Origin: CAZWCX01 sp964632945
GTDB lineage: Bacteria; Planctomycetota; MHYJ01; WSZJ01; CAZWCX01
Assembly: GCA_964632945.1 (NCBI GenBank)
Contig: CAZWCX010000032.1
Span: forward strand, 1 to 62,235
Direction of reading: 5' to 3'
Length of the DNA stretch: 62,235 nt
Within the stretch, counting starts at the first letter, position 1. Every line of letters starts with the position of its first letter. The notes beneath the pieces are model-generated. The model saw nothing but the letters and a program-made list of their open reading frames with translations. It was not told where the DNA came from and made no database searches. The translations under genes and the position numbers were made by a program. Below are positions 27,236 to 36,200 of the stretch, one piece after another.

Positions 27236-30195
27236 AGCGCGCGCGCTGCATCCTGGTTGTCCCGGATCCGGGGCAGATCCCACGGATCCCCCATGCGGTG
27301 GCCGTGCGGGCCGAGGACTTCCTCAGCGCTTCCCCCGCGGAGGCCCTGCCGAGCGCGACGGTCATCAACCTGTGCCCCGCCTATCGCTATCGTTCACGGG
27401 GATACTACGTCTCCCTCCTGGCCGAGGCCCGCGGTCATCGCGTGATTCCGAGCCTGGAAACCAGCGAGGGGCTCTCCGATCCCTACACGCTCTTCCGCGC
27501 CCTGCAAATCGCCCATGTGCCCACCGTGGACCTGAAGGAGATGGCCAGCCGCCGCCGCTCCGTTCCCGAAGAGATCACCCCGGACGACGAAGGCGGGGGC
27601 GAACGCTCCGACCGCGAACCGATCCTGCTGCGCCGTGTGGGCAGCGACGACGAATTGAGTTTCCGTCCGGTCACGGACGCGGAGGTTTCCGAACAGTTCG
27701 TCTACTTCGGCCACTGCCGGGACTCCCGATTCCGCAGGGCCTGCCAGGCCGTCTATCGCGTGTGGCCGACCCCGGTGCTGCGCGTACGCTTCATCCACGA
27801 GGACGACGACTGGAAGGTCGTGCAGGTCGCCCCGGTCGCCGCTCTCAAGCTCGAGGGCCGGGATCGCGCGCAACTCTTCCAGGCCCTGCGCAATCCCGCG
27901 CTGCTGCGCCCCCCGCGCCCCGAACCGGAAGAGCAGCACGTTCCCTCCGTGGCCATCCTCTATGACGAAATGTCGCTGTTCGCCCCCTCCACGACCGAAA
28001 CGATGGAGCGCCTCGAGAAGATCGCCGCCCGCATGGGCGTACACGCCCGCCGGATCGGCATGAACGACATGGCGCGACTCGCCGAATACGACGCCCTGTT
28101 CGTCCGCGCGTACACCAGCGTGACGTCGCCGGCCTTTCAGTTCGCCCTGCGCGCGGAAGCCCTGGGCATGCCGGTGATCGACGACACGCTGTCGATCATC
28201 CGCTGCTCCAACAAAGTGTTCCTCCACGAACTGCTTACGCGCGAAGGGGTCCCGACCCCGAGGACCCGGGTCGCCACCCCGCATACGCAATTCCGGGAAC
28301 TCGAACCGCTCGGGCTTCCGTTCGTCGTCAAGCTCCCCGACGGCGCGTTCTCGGCCGCCGTCCACAAGGTCACCCACAAGGCCGACTACACGCGCCACTC
28401 CCGCGCCCTCTTCCGTAAGGCCCCCCTGCTCATCGCCCAGGAATGGGTCCCCTCCGAATTCGACTGGCGCGTGACCATCCTCGGCGGAAAAGTCCTCTTC
28501 ACCTGCAAGTACTTCATGGCTCGCGGACATTGGACCATCCGGACGGAGGACCGCCAGGGCATCAACTACGGCCGTGTCGAAGCCGTGCACCGCGACTACG
28601 CCCCCCGCGACGTGGTGCGCGCCGCGTTGCGCGCGACCCGGGCGATCGGGGACGGCCTCTACGGGGTCGACCTCAAGGACACCCCACGCGGTCCCGTCGT
28701 CATCGAAATCAACGACAACCCCAACATCGACATCGGCTATGAGGACTCCGCCGACGGCGAAATCATCTACGAGGACATCATCCGCTTCTTCGCCGAGCGG
28801 ATCGAGCGCAGCCGCAGCCCTCGACCGGAACCCCGCGAGCGCGAACCGGAAGGCGCCGACGCCCCCTTCCGAAAACCCATCGGCCCCCGCTCGCTCGTCT
28901 CCAAACACGTCTACCGCCCGTTCGAGGTCTGCGGCATCGAACTGGAGTACCCCGTCGTCGATCGCGACCTCAATGCGGTGTCCCGCGTCGAGGAGGCGTT
29001 CCAGGCGTTCGAAGGGCGGCCGACCTCGGACGTCGACCTCGGCGTCGTCGGCTTTTCGAACGAGATCATGGATCACGTTCTCGAGGTGAAAACCCTGGTC
29101 CCCCTCCGCAGCCTCGCACAGACCGAGGAGTTCCTGGTCGAGGGCGTGCAGCGCTTCTGCACCTTCCTGTGGAGACGCTTCGAGGCCCGGCTTCTGCCGA
29201 CGGGGATGCACCCGTGGCTTCGACCCGCGCGCGCCCGTCTCTGGCGCCGCTCCAACGCGAGAATCTACAAGACGTACGAGCGGCTCTTTCCCGTGCACTC
29301 CCACGGCTGGGCGAACGTCCAGGCTTCGCACGTGAACCTGCCGTTCGGACTGGACCACGAAGCGGTCGCGATGCTCAACGCCGCCTCCCTCCTCATTCCG
29401 TACCTGCCGGCGATCGCCGCGAGCTCCCCCCTGGTGGAAGGGGAGCTCCAGCCGGCGGTCGACAACCGCATGGCCTACATCCTCGGGCACCAGACCCGCG
29501 TGCCGGAATCGTGCGGCGACCTGGTCCCGGAGTATTGCGCCAGCGTGCGCCAGTACAAGCGTGAGATCCTGGGCGGCATGTACCGCGCCCTCGATCGCCT
29601 GCCGAATGCCCGCGCGATCCGCGGCGAGTTTTTCAACGCACGCGGGGCGGTCTTCAAATTCAGCCGCCGCGCCCTCGAAGTCCGCGTGCTCGACATGCAG
29701 GAATGCGTGAGGATGGACGTGGCGATTGCCGCCTTCGTCCGCAACGCGCTCAAGGACCTCACGCGTCGCGTTCAGCAGGGCACCGTCGCCCGCCCGCTCC
29801 ACGCGATCCTGGTCGGCGATTTTCACGCCACGATCGCGGAAGGAAGCGCCGCCCGGGTCTGGGCCCCTCACCTCGCCCTCGATGACGAGCGGGACGAAGA
29901 CGGAAAGATCGCCGTCCGCACCGTCCTCTCCCGTCTCCTCGACCGCGCGCGCGACGTCGCGCGAGCCGATGAGCGGGACTACCTGGACCTCGTGGAGGGA
30001 ATCGTCCGCACCGGCACGCTCTCGGAACGCATTCGTCACCGGCTCGAGCCGTTCGTCGATGCCGGGGATGAGACATTTACGGAGGCGGCCCGCCGCATCT
30101 ACATCGAACTGGCGGAATGTCTCAAGAACAATACACCCTGGACCGGCCGAACGGCCGGCGCGATCCCCGCCGCGCTCAAGACTCCCGCCCGCTGA
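27232..30195 (+). CDS. RLAN-ATP-grasp-GCS2 triple-domain amidoligase
   Basis: 987 residues with three modules. Residues ~1-215 match the RimK-like ATP-grasp N-terminal (RLAN) region ('YRYRSRGYYVSLLAEARGHRV'). Residues ~240-525 are a RimK-type ATP-grasp: 'CSNKVFLHELL', nucleotide Lys in 'PFVVKLPDG', 'AQEWVPSEFDWRV' and Mg-binding 'VIEINDNPNID'. Residues ~555-850 are a GCS2 (YbdK-like glutamate-cysteine ligase) domain: 'VCGIELEYPVVD' (Glu570, Glu572), 'HVLEVKTLVPL' (Glu618), His660, 'ASHVNLPFG' (His700) and 'LEVRVLDMQEC'. Both ligase domains keep their key acidic residues, so one polypeptide could form two amide bonds using ATP. The product is unknown. It is coupled to the C39-like peptidase upstream. 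Confidence 0.85.
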   Translation: MKRARCILVVPDPGQIPRIPHAVAVRAEDFLSASPAEALPSATVINLCPAYRYRSRGYYVSLLAEARGHRVIPSLETSEGLSDPYTLFRALQIAHVPTVDLKEMASRRRSVPEEITPDDEGGGERSDREPILLRRVGSDDELSFRPVTDAEVSEQFVYFGHCRDSRFRRACQAVYRVWPTPVLRVRFIHEDDDWKVVQVAPVAALKLEGRDRAQLFQALRNPALLRPPRPEPEEQHVPSVAILYDEMSLFAPSTTETMERLEKIAARMGVHARRIGMNDMARLAEYDALFVRAYTSVTSPAFQFALRAEALGMPVIDDTLSIIRCSNKVFLHELLTREGVPTPRTRVATPHTQFRELEPLGLPFVVKLPDGAFSAAVHKVTHKADYTRHSRALFRKAPLLIAQEWVPSEFDWRVTILGGKVLFTCKYFMARGHWTIRTEDRQGINYGRVEAVHRDYAPRDVVRAALRATRAIGDGLYGVDLKDTPRGPVVIEINDNPNIDIGYEDSADGEIIYEDIIRFFAERIERSRSPRPEPREREPEGADAPFRKPIGPRSLVSKHVYRPFEVCGIELEYPVVDRDLNAVSRVEEAFQAFEGRPTSDVDLGVVGFSNEIMDHVLEVKTLVPLRSLAQTEEFLVEGVQRFCTFLWRRFEARLLPTGMHPWLRPARARLWRRSNARIYKTYERLFPVHSHGWANVQASHVNLPFGLDHEAVAMLNAASLLIPYLPAIAASSPLVEGELQPAVDNRMAYILGHQTRVPESCGDLVPEYCASVRQYKREILGGMYRALDRLPNARAIRGEFFNARGAVFKFSRRALEVRVLDMQECVRMDVAIAAFVRNALKDLTRRVQQGTVARPLHAILVGDFHATIAEGSAARVWAPHLALDDERDEDGKIAVRTVLSRLLDRARDVARADERDYLDLVEGIVRTGTLSERIRHRLEPFVDAGDETFTEAARRIYIELAECLKNNTPWTGRTAGAIPAALKTPAR

Positions 30196-30360
30196 CCGCG
30201 CGTTCGGGTGTCCCCGTCGCAACCCGCTCGGCCCGGACGAATCCCCACTCACGGCAGGCGCTCCCCGGTCGCCGGCTCGCGGCCTTCTTTCGGGCACCGG
30301 AATTGCTCCTCCCCTGCTCGAGTCGCAAGGTCCGCAGGCGAATCGGGAGGAGGGCTGACG

Positions 30361-31221
30361 ATGATCGATAAGGTCCTGTGCCCGCTCGATGGCTCTTCCC
30401 TTTCGGACGCGATCCTGGAGCAGGCCTCCTGGACTCTGCTGCGCAGCGGCGCGGAGACGACGCTCTTTCATGTGCTTCCCCCGCCGCATAACTTCGTGCG
30501 GGAGGACTGGGAGCGGGAGGCTCGCACCGCCGGCAATCGCCTTGCGAACCTGACCCGTACCCTCGAATCGCAGGGAATCCGGGTCCATGTCGAAGTCCGA
30601 ACCGGGGAGGATGTTGCGGGAGAGATCACGGCGTACGCCGAATCGTACCCGCCCGCCCTGATCGCGATGTCGACCCACGGCGCCGGCGGACTCCGACGTT
30701 GGGTTCGCGGCAGCACGTGCGAAAGGGTCCTCTCGAACACCCGGTTTCCCGTCCTGACCCTCACGCCCCCTGGCCTCGTGACCGGCGGGCCGCCCTGTCC
30801 CGTGCGCTTCCGCCGGATCCTCGTCCCGGTCGACGGCTCGCGGCGCTGCATGGAAGTTCTCACCATCGTTTCCGACTTTGCCCGCCTTCACGACTCAACG
30901 GTCGTCCTCTTCCATGTCGGGCCGGCGCTTCGCGCCCCCGGCGTCCTCCGCCCCCCGATACCCGCGACGGACGGTCCGCCCCCGTTCCTCGAGCCCTGGC
31001 GGATCTCCCTGGCCGAACAGAACATCGAATTGCGCGTCGCGACCGCAACCGGAGACCCCGCCGAGGAGATCCTGCGGGCGTCTGATCGGGGAGACTGCGA
31101 TCTCGTCGCCATGACGACGCATGGATCCAGCGGCATGACCCGATGGCTGTACGGATCGGTCGCCGACAAAGTGATGCGCAACGTCCGCCGCCCCTTGCTC
31201 CTGTTGCCCAATGCCGTGTAG
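30361..31221 (+). CDS. Tandem universal stress protein
   Basis: 286 residues, two UspA domains (~1-138 and ~143-284). Each ends with the ATP-binding loop of nucleotide-binding Usps: 'STHGAGGLRRWVRGST' in the first and 'TTHGSSGMTRWLYGSV' in the second. Chosen ATG 30361 follows a strong SD (GGGAGGAGGG). Cytoplasmic; the family is linked to stress survival, with no partner visible here. It begins 165 bases after the amidoligase and may be a separate unit. Confidence 0.9.
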   Translation: MIDKVLCPLDGSSLSDAILEQASWTLLRSGAETTLFHVLPPPHNFVREDWEREARTAGNRLANLTRTLESQGIRVHVEVRTGEDVAGEITAYAESYPPALIAMSTHGAGGLRRWVRGSTCERVLSNTRFPVLTLTPPGLVTGGPPCPVRFRRILVPVDGSRRCMEVLTIVSDFARLHDSTVVLFHVGPALRAPGVLRPPIPATDGPPPFLEPWRISLAEQNIELRVATATGDPAEEILRASDRGDCDLVAMTTHGSSGMTRWLYGSVADKVMRNVRRPLLLLPNAV

Positions 31222-31358
31222 GACGCTTGCTTCTCCGAGTCGGCGGCTCCGGGATCGCCTCCCCGGCGATGCCGATGTGCGACACCCGGCACGTCCGCAG
31301 CGTTGCATCGACGCGTTCGGAATCTTACCCGCTCCCCCTGCCGGCGATCCGGTTGGCC

Positions 31359-31379
31359 GGTGCGGGGATTCACCGCACC
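31359..31379. other. Hairpin downstream of the universal stress protein gene
   Basis: GGTGCGG (31359-31365) and CCGCACC (31373-31379) form a perfect 7-bp stem with a 7-nt loop, about 140 nt after the stress-protein stop and upstream of the next promoter. Possible terminator; no T-tract. Confidence 0.3.
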
Positions 31380-31424
31380 GCCTTTCGGCTTCCCCGCGAT
31401 CCTGCGTTCCGCCGAAGGTTCTCC

Positions 31425-31454
31425 TTGCGGGTCTCGGGTCCGCGACGGTAGATT
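31425..31454 (+). promoter_or_regulatory. Sigma70-like promoter upstream of the winged-helix/GT/radical-SAM genes
   Basis: TTGCGG (31425-31430), 18-nt spacer, TAGATT (31449-31454, five of six consensus bases allowing for G). The leader to ATG 31501 would be about 40 nt and contains an SD (AGGAG). The gap to the glycosyltransferase cassette is only 96 bases, so this promoter might drive it too. Confidence 0.45.
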
Positions 31455-31500
31455 TCACGCGACTCCGAGGAATTCTCGCCCGACCGCAGGAGCGACCCCC

Positions 31501-32091
31501 ATGCCCGATTCGGGATCCCCTTCCTTCCACGGGCTGTCCGCCGCCCAGCGGGAGCAGGTCCTCCGCCTGCTGATCTTGCGACATCTGTATGATGGCGACG
31601 TGATCGAGTGGCCGATCTCCGAAGACCATCCCCACCGAGCGGTGTTCCAGGAACTGGAATCCCAGGGATGGGTGGCGCGCTGGGACCGGACCTGGCCGCT
31701 GCGCGACCGGTACCGACTGACGGAAAAGGGGATCGCCCTGATCGAGCAGAACTACAAGCCGGGCGACTCCGAGCGGCTCTATCGCGAGATGCAGTCGGCG
31801 CATCTGCCTCCGCGGGAGCGCCGGGAGCGACTCGAGGAGCGGGGGTACGATCCCGTGGTCTGGGGACCGGTCCACGATCCGTACCTTCACTGGAGCACGT
31901 GGGATGAGGATCCCGGGCCCTACCACCGGTACATCTGGGAAGAGCCGCCCTCGACCCCTTCGGAGCGAACCGGAGCCGCCGCCCCTGCGGCAGGGGAAGT
32001 TCCGCCCAACGTGGTCGACCTCGATCAAGAAGCGGGGCGCGTGACGCAATTCGAACGGGACCCAACGGCCCCGGTCTCGGACCTGTCCTGA
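31501..32091 (+). CDS. Winged-helix-like protein of unknown function
   Basis: 196 residues from ATG 31501 with AGGAG 8 nt upstream. Residues ~10-85 look like a winged helix-turn-helix: 'QREQVLRLLILRHLYDG', 'AVFQELESQGWVAR', 'RYRLTEKGIALIEQ', a pattern common in small transcription regulators. The middle is rich in Trp, Tyr and Pro ('DPYLHWSTWDEDPGPYHRY'); the last 50 residues are low complexity. I do not recognise a named family. It precedes the glycosyltransferase/radical-SAM cassette by 96 bases and could regulate it, which is inference only. Confidence 0.65.
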   Translation: MPDSGSPSFHGLSAAQREQVLRLLILRHLYDGDVIEWPISEDHPHRAVFQELESQGWVARWDRTWPLRDRYRLTEKGIALIEQNYKPGDSERLYREMQSAHLPPRERRERLEERGYDPVVWGPVHDPYLHWSTWDEDPGPYHRYIWEEPPSTPSERTGAAAPAAGEVPPNVVDLDQEAGRVTQFERDPTAPVSDLS

Positions 32092-32187
32092 CGACGTTCC
32101 GGAGACGACGCGGACCCGACTCACTCGAAACGAATCGGGGTCGGAGATCCCGGGAGAGAACGCCGGCGCGCGGGGAGGCGCGACAGG

Positions 32188-33270
32188 ATGGCACGTGCGC
32201 TGCGGGCGATGTTCCTGGCCTGCGACGGGACCAGTGTCGGGCACGTGACGCGGTCCCTGGCGCTCGCCCGAGCGCTGATCCGCGAGGGGGGACAACGCGG
32301 GATCGGGGTCAAAGTCCTCATGGCGACGACTTCCGAAGCCGAAGGGTTGCTGGCGTGGTCCGGCATCCCGTCCCTCCGGCTGCCGGCGCCCGCGCGCGCC
32401 TTCCATGCCGGTTGGGAGGAAGCGGAGCGGGTCCGCCTCGTCGCGGCCGCTCTGGAGGCGGCGGCCGACGCCTTCGCTCCCGACCTGCTGGTCGCCGACA
32501 CGTTTCCCAGCGGGCCCCACGGAGAAGCGGCGAGGCTGCTGCCTCGGATCCCGCATCGGATTCTGGTGCGGCGAACGGTCCGGCCGGAGCGCGCGCACGA
32601 ACCGCCGGTGCGAGCCGGTCTGGATCAGTACCGGATGGTGATCGTGCCGGCGGACCCGGGAGCGCCGGAAGGCCCGCTCGACCCGGTGCACCGCCTCGTG
32701 CCGCCGATGACGCTGCTGGATCCCCCCGAGATCCTCGACCGGGAGACCGCCCGGGCCGAGCTGGGGCTCGCGAAAGGCCCGACGGCGCTTGTGACCACCG
32801 GCGGAGGCGGAGACCCGGCCTCCCGCGATTGCGCGGCCGCCCTCGCCGACGCGATCGCGCGCGACGGGCGCTTTCAACCGTACCTCGCTCACGGTGTCCT
32901 CGCCCCCGGGAAAGGACCGGCACCCGTCCCCCTGCAGCGCCGCTTGCGCGGATTCGACGTCGCCCTGGCCGGCGCGGGATACAACACCGCGCACGAACTC
33001 GCCCTCGCGGGGGTGCCGTCCGCCCTGACCGGCTGCCCGCGCGCCTACGACGACCAGGAGGCGCGAGCGCGCCGGTTCGAGTCGGCCGGCCTCGCCATTC
33101 GACTCGACGGGACCGGGACGGAGGAGGTCCGACGGGCCCTGGACCGCCTGGTCCGATTCCGGCCCGCCGTTTTGCCGACCGGCGGCGCCACGTCGGCGGC
33201 CCACGCGATCCTCGACGACCTCGGGGCGGCGCTTTCCCGCCGGCGCGTGAGGTCGGGGCCCGACGCATGA
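32188..33270 (+). CDS. MurG-like (GT-B fold) glycosyltransferase
   Basis: 360 residues. N-terminal 'CDGTSVGHVTRSLALARALI' is the acceptor-side glycine/His loop of GT28/MurG-like enzymes; 'LVTTGGGGDPASRD' starts the C-terminal Rossmann domain; 'LAGAGYNTAHELALAGVP' and 'DQEARARRFESAGLAIRL' match the nucleotide-sugar binding end of the fold. There is no signal peptide or membrane helix. Donor and acceptor cannot be told. It is the first gene of a five-gene coupled cassette: its TGA overlaps the next ATG at 33267. The N-terminal third of that next protein is a paralogue of this enzyme. Confidence 0.8.
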   Translation: MARALRAMFLACDGTSVGHVTRSLALARALIREGGQRGIGVKVLMATTSEAEGLLAWSGIPSLRLPAPARAFHAGWEEAERVRLVAAALEAAADAFAPDLLVADTFPSGPHGEAARLLPRIPHRILVRRTVRPERAHEPPVRAGLDQYRMVIVPADPGAPEGPLDPVHRLVPPMTLLDPPEILDRETARAELGLAKGPTALVTTGGGGDPASRDCAAALADAIARDGRFQPYLAHGVLAPGKGPAPVPLQRRLRGFDVALAGAGYNTAHELALAGVPSALTGCPRAYDDQEARARRFESAGLAIRLDGTGTEEVRRALDRLVRFRPAVLPTGGATSAAHAILDDLGAALSRRRVRSGPDA

Positions 33271-36200
33271 GAGTGCTCTTTCACGCCGTCAACGGCGTCG
33301 GATTGGGTCATCTGGTGCGCTCGGCGTGTCTGGCGAAGGAAATCCGCGTCCTCGAACCCTCGGCCCGGATCCTCGTCCTGACGAACGCGCGCGACGTCTC
33401 GCTGCTGGAACGGGAGGGAATCGACTACGTCCAGGTCCCTCCACGACTCGCGGAACCGCACGCCGACCCGGAGCGCGCGTTGCGGGGATTCCCCGAGGAC
33501 CTCGACCATGCCGCCGCCCTGGCCGTCCTGGAAACGTTCCGCCCGGACCTTGCCGTGTTCGACACCCACGCCCCCGTTCCCGTCGTGCGCGGCGCCGGCG
33601 ATCTCGGGGCCCGGCGCGCCCTGATCCTGAGGGAACTCCGTCCTGCGGCGATGCGCCGGTTTTGGGACGGCGTCGCGTCCCTCGAGTTCGACCGGATTCT
33701 GCTCCCGCACGAGCCGGAAGAGATCGATCGAGCCCGCCTGCCGACCGACCTGCCGATCGAGGTGGTCGGCTCGATCGTTCGCGCCGTCCCGCCGTCCGTG
33801 CCGGGCGCACGCTACCCCGATCGGGCGCCGCACCTGGTCGTTCTTGCGGGGGGAGGCGGGCAGCCGGTCGATGCCGCGCGCTTCCTTCGCGCCGCCGTGG
33901 ATGCCCACTGGCTCGTGCGCGCCGCCATTCCGACGCTGGAAACCACGCTCCTGGCCGGCCCGTACGCCCCATCCCTTGCCCCCGTCCCCGGGCTCACCCT
34001 CGCGAGCCCGACACCGGACGCCCCGGCCCTCGTCGCCGGGGCGGATCTCGTCGTCTCGCAGGCGGGGTACAACGCCGTCGCGGAAATCCGCGCCCTGCAG
34101 CGCGCCGCAATCCTTGTCCCCGGCGCCCGGCGGATGGAAGACCAGTCCGTCCGCGCCCGGCGCCTGGTTCGACAGGGCGCGGCCGTGCTATCCCCGGCCG
34201 AACCCCGCGCGCTGGCCGACCGCATCGAGACCCTGCTCGCACGCCATGGGACTCGGCTCCGGCGCATGGAGCGGGCGCACGCCCGGCGACCCTTGATCGC
34301 ATGCAATCGTGAGGCCGCGGAGCGACTCCTGCGGCTGGTCAGGCGGCCGCGGGGGCCGGTCCGCCGCGTCGTGCTCGTCGCGCACGACTTCCCCCCCCGC
34401 ATCGGGGGAATGGAAACCGTCGCCCGCGAAGTCGCGTCGGGTCTGGCCCGCCAGGGTCTGAACGTCACGGTGTACACGACCCTCCGCGTCGGGCCTTCGG
34501 ACGTCCCCGGGGTGAACGTCCGGCGCCTCTACACTCCGTTGCGGGATCCGCTCCATATCGATCTGACGCGCGACCTGCTCATCACGCTGGCGGCCCTCCC
34601 TCAGGACGCTCCCGACGCGATCCATCTGTGCCACGCCGGACTGTCCTCGTGGGTGCCGGCCCTGCGCGCGGGCTGGCCGGCCCTGGTCAGCGTCAGCCTC
34701 CACGGCAACGACCTGCTGTCTCCCTGGGTTCACGCCGGCTGCGCGCCCGCCGTGCAACGGAGCGGCACTGAAGCGGGCTTGCGCGCCGCGGACCGCGTGC
34801 TTCCGGTCTCCCGGTTCTCGCGCGGACTCGCCGACAACGCCGGCGCCGCCCCGAAGCGACTCGCACTCACCCTCAACGCCGTCGATCCCGCGACGTTCGC
34901 ACCCGGGATTCCCGATGCAGACCTCGCCGCCGAGCTGGGGATCGCTCCGGACGACGAAGTCGTGTTGACGGTGTCCCGGCTCGCCCGCCGCAAGGGCCAT
35001 GCGGTGGTCCTGCGCGCCCTCCCCGCGTTATTGCGGCGACGACCGCGGGTCCGGTACGTGTTCACCGGCGCCAACGATTCCCTGGCGCGCGAACTCGCGG
35101 ACCTTTCCCGCTCCCTGGGTGTCGCGTCCCGTGTGACCGCAACCGGACTCCTTTCCGCGCAACGGATTCCCGCGCTGATGCGCCTGGCGCGCCTCTTCGT
35201 CCTGGTCCCCGAGGAGCGGGACCCCGGGGACGTCGAGGGCTTCGGCGTGGCGTTGCTGGAGGCGGCAGCAACGGGTCTGCCCTGCATCGCCTCGCGCACC
35301 GGAGGCGTCCCCGAGGCGGTCTCGGACGGGCGCACCGGAGTCCTCGTTCCGCCCGGAGACCCGGAGGCCCTTGCGCGGGAGCTCGAGCGCCTGCTCGGCG
35401 ACCCGGAGTCGGCGGACCGGCTCGGGCGGGCCGGACGGGACCGCGTCCTGCGCGACTTCACCTGGGACCGGACCTGCGACTCGTTCCGGTCCGCGTGGGA
35501 CACGGCGGAGGCGCCGCCTCCGCCGGACCTCGCCGCCTTGCGCGAATTCGCCGCCGCGCCCACCGTGAGCGAGTATCCGCACGTGCACGACCTGCGCGCG
35601 CGGTGCGCGTCGGTCCGGCACGGGGCGGACTTGCGGCATCTCGCCCGCGCCGAAGCGCGACGGCTGCGACTCGATTCCGAGCGGCGGCGCGAGGAATTCC
35701 GGCGCGCTGCGGAGAGGGGACGGCCCCTGCGGCTAAGGGCGACCGGAGACGGCGAACGCCTGCTCCCCGCGGCTCTCGATGACGCTGTGGGGCTCCTTCA
35801 CCCCCCCGAGGCGGAACTCCGCCTGCGGCGCTTCCTGGATCCCGACTTTCTCGCCCACGCCCTCCCCCGACTGGGGGGGGTGTTTCTTCACCACTCCGTT
35901 CCCGCTCCCGACCCGGCCGGAGTCGGTCGAAGGCTGGCCGCGCTGCCCCCGGAGACGTTCTCGAAGATCCGCTCCCTCCGCCTCCATCTCTCGGCGGAGG
36001 CGCGCGCAGACGGGCGGTTGGCGCTCTCCACCGCGCCGGAAGTGCACGCCCTGCGATCGACTCTCTCCGCGCGCGGAATCGCCGTGGCGCCGCCTCCGGA
36101 GTTGATGCGCTACCTTTCCATCACGCCCGCCGGCGGCCCGCCGACGGCGATGATCGAGCCGACGAATCACTGCAACCTCGCCTGCCCCACCTGCCCCACC

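Noticed and set aside
27394..30891. An 1165-residue minus-strand open frame across the amidoligase and stress protein
   Set aside because: No recognisable domain; the opposite strand carries intact ATP-grasp, GCS2 and Usp motifs.
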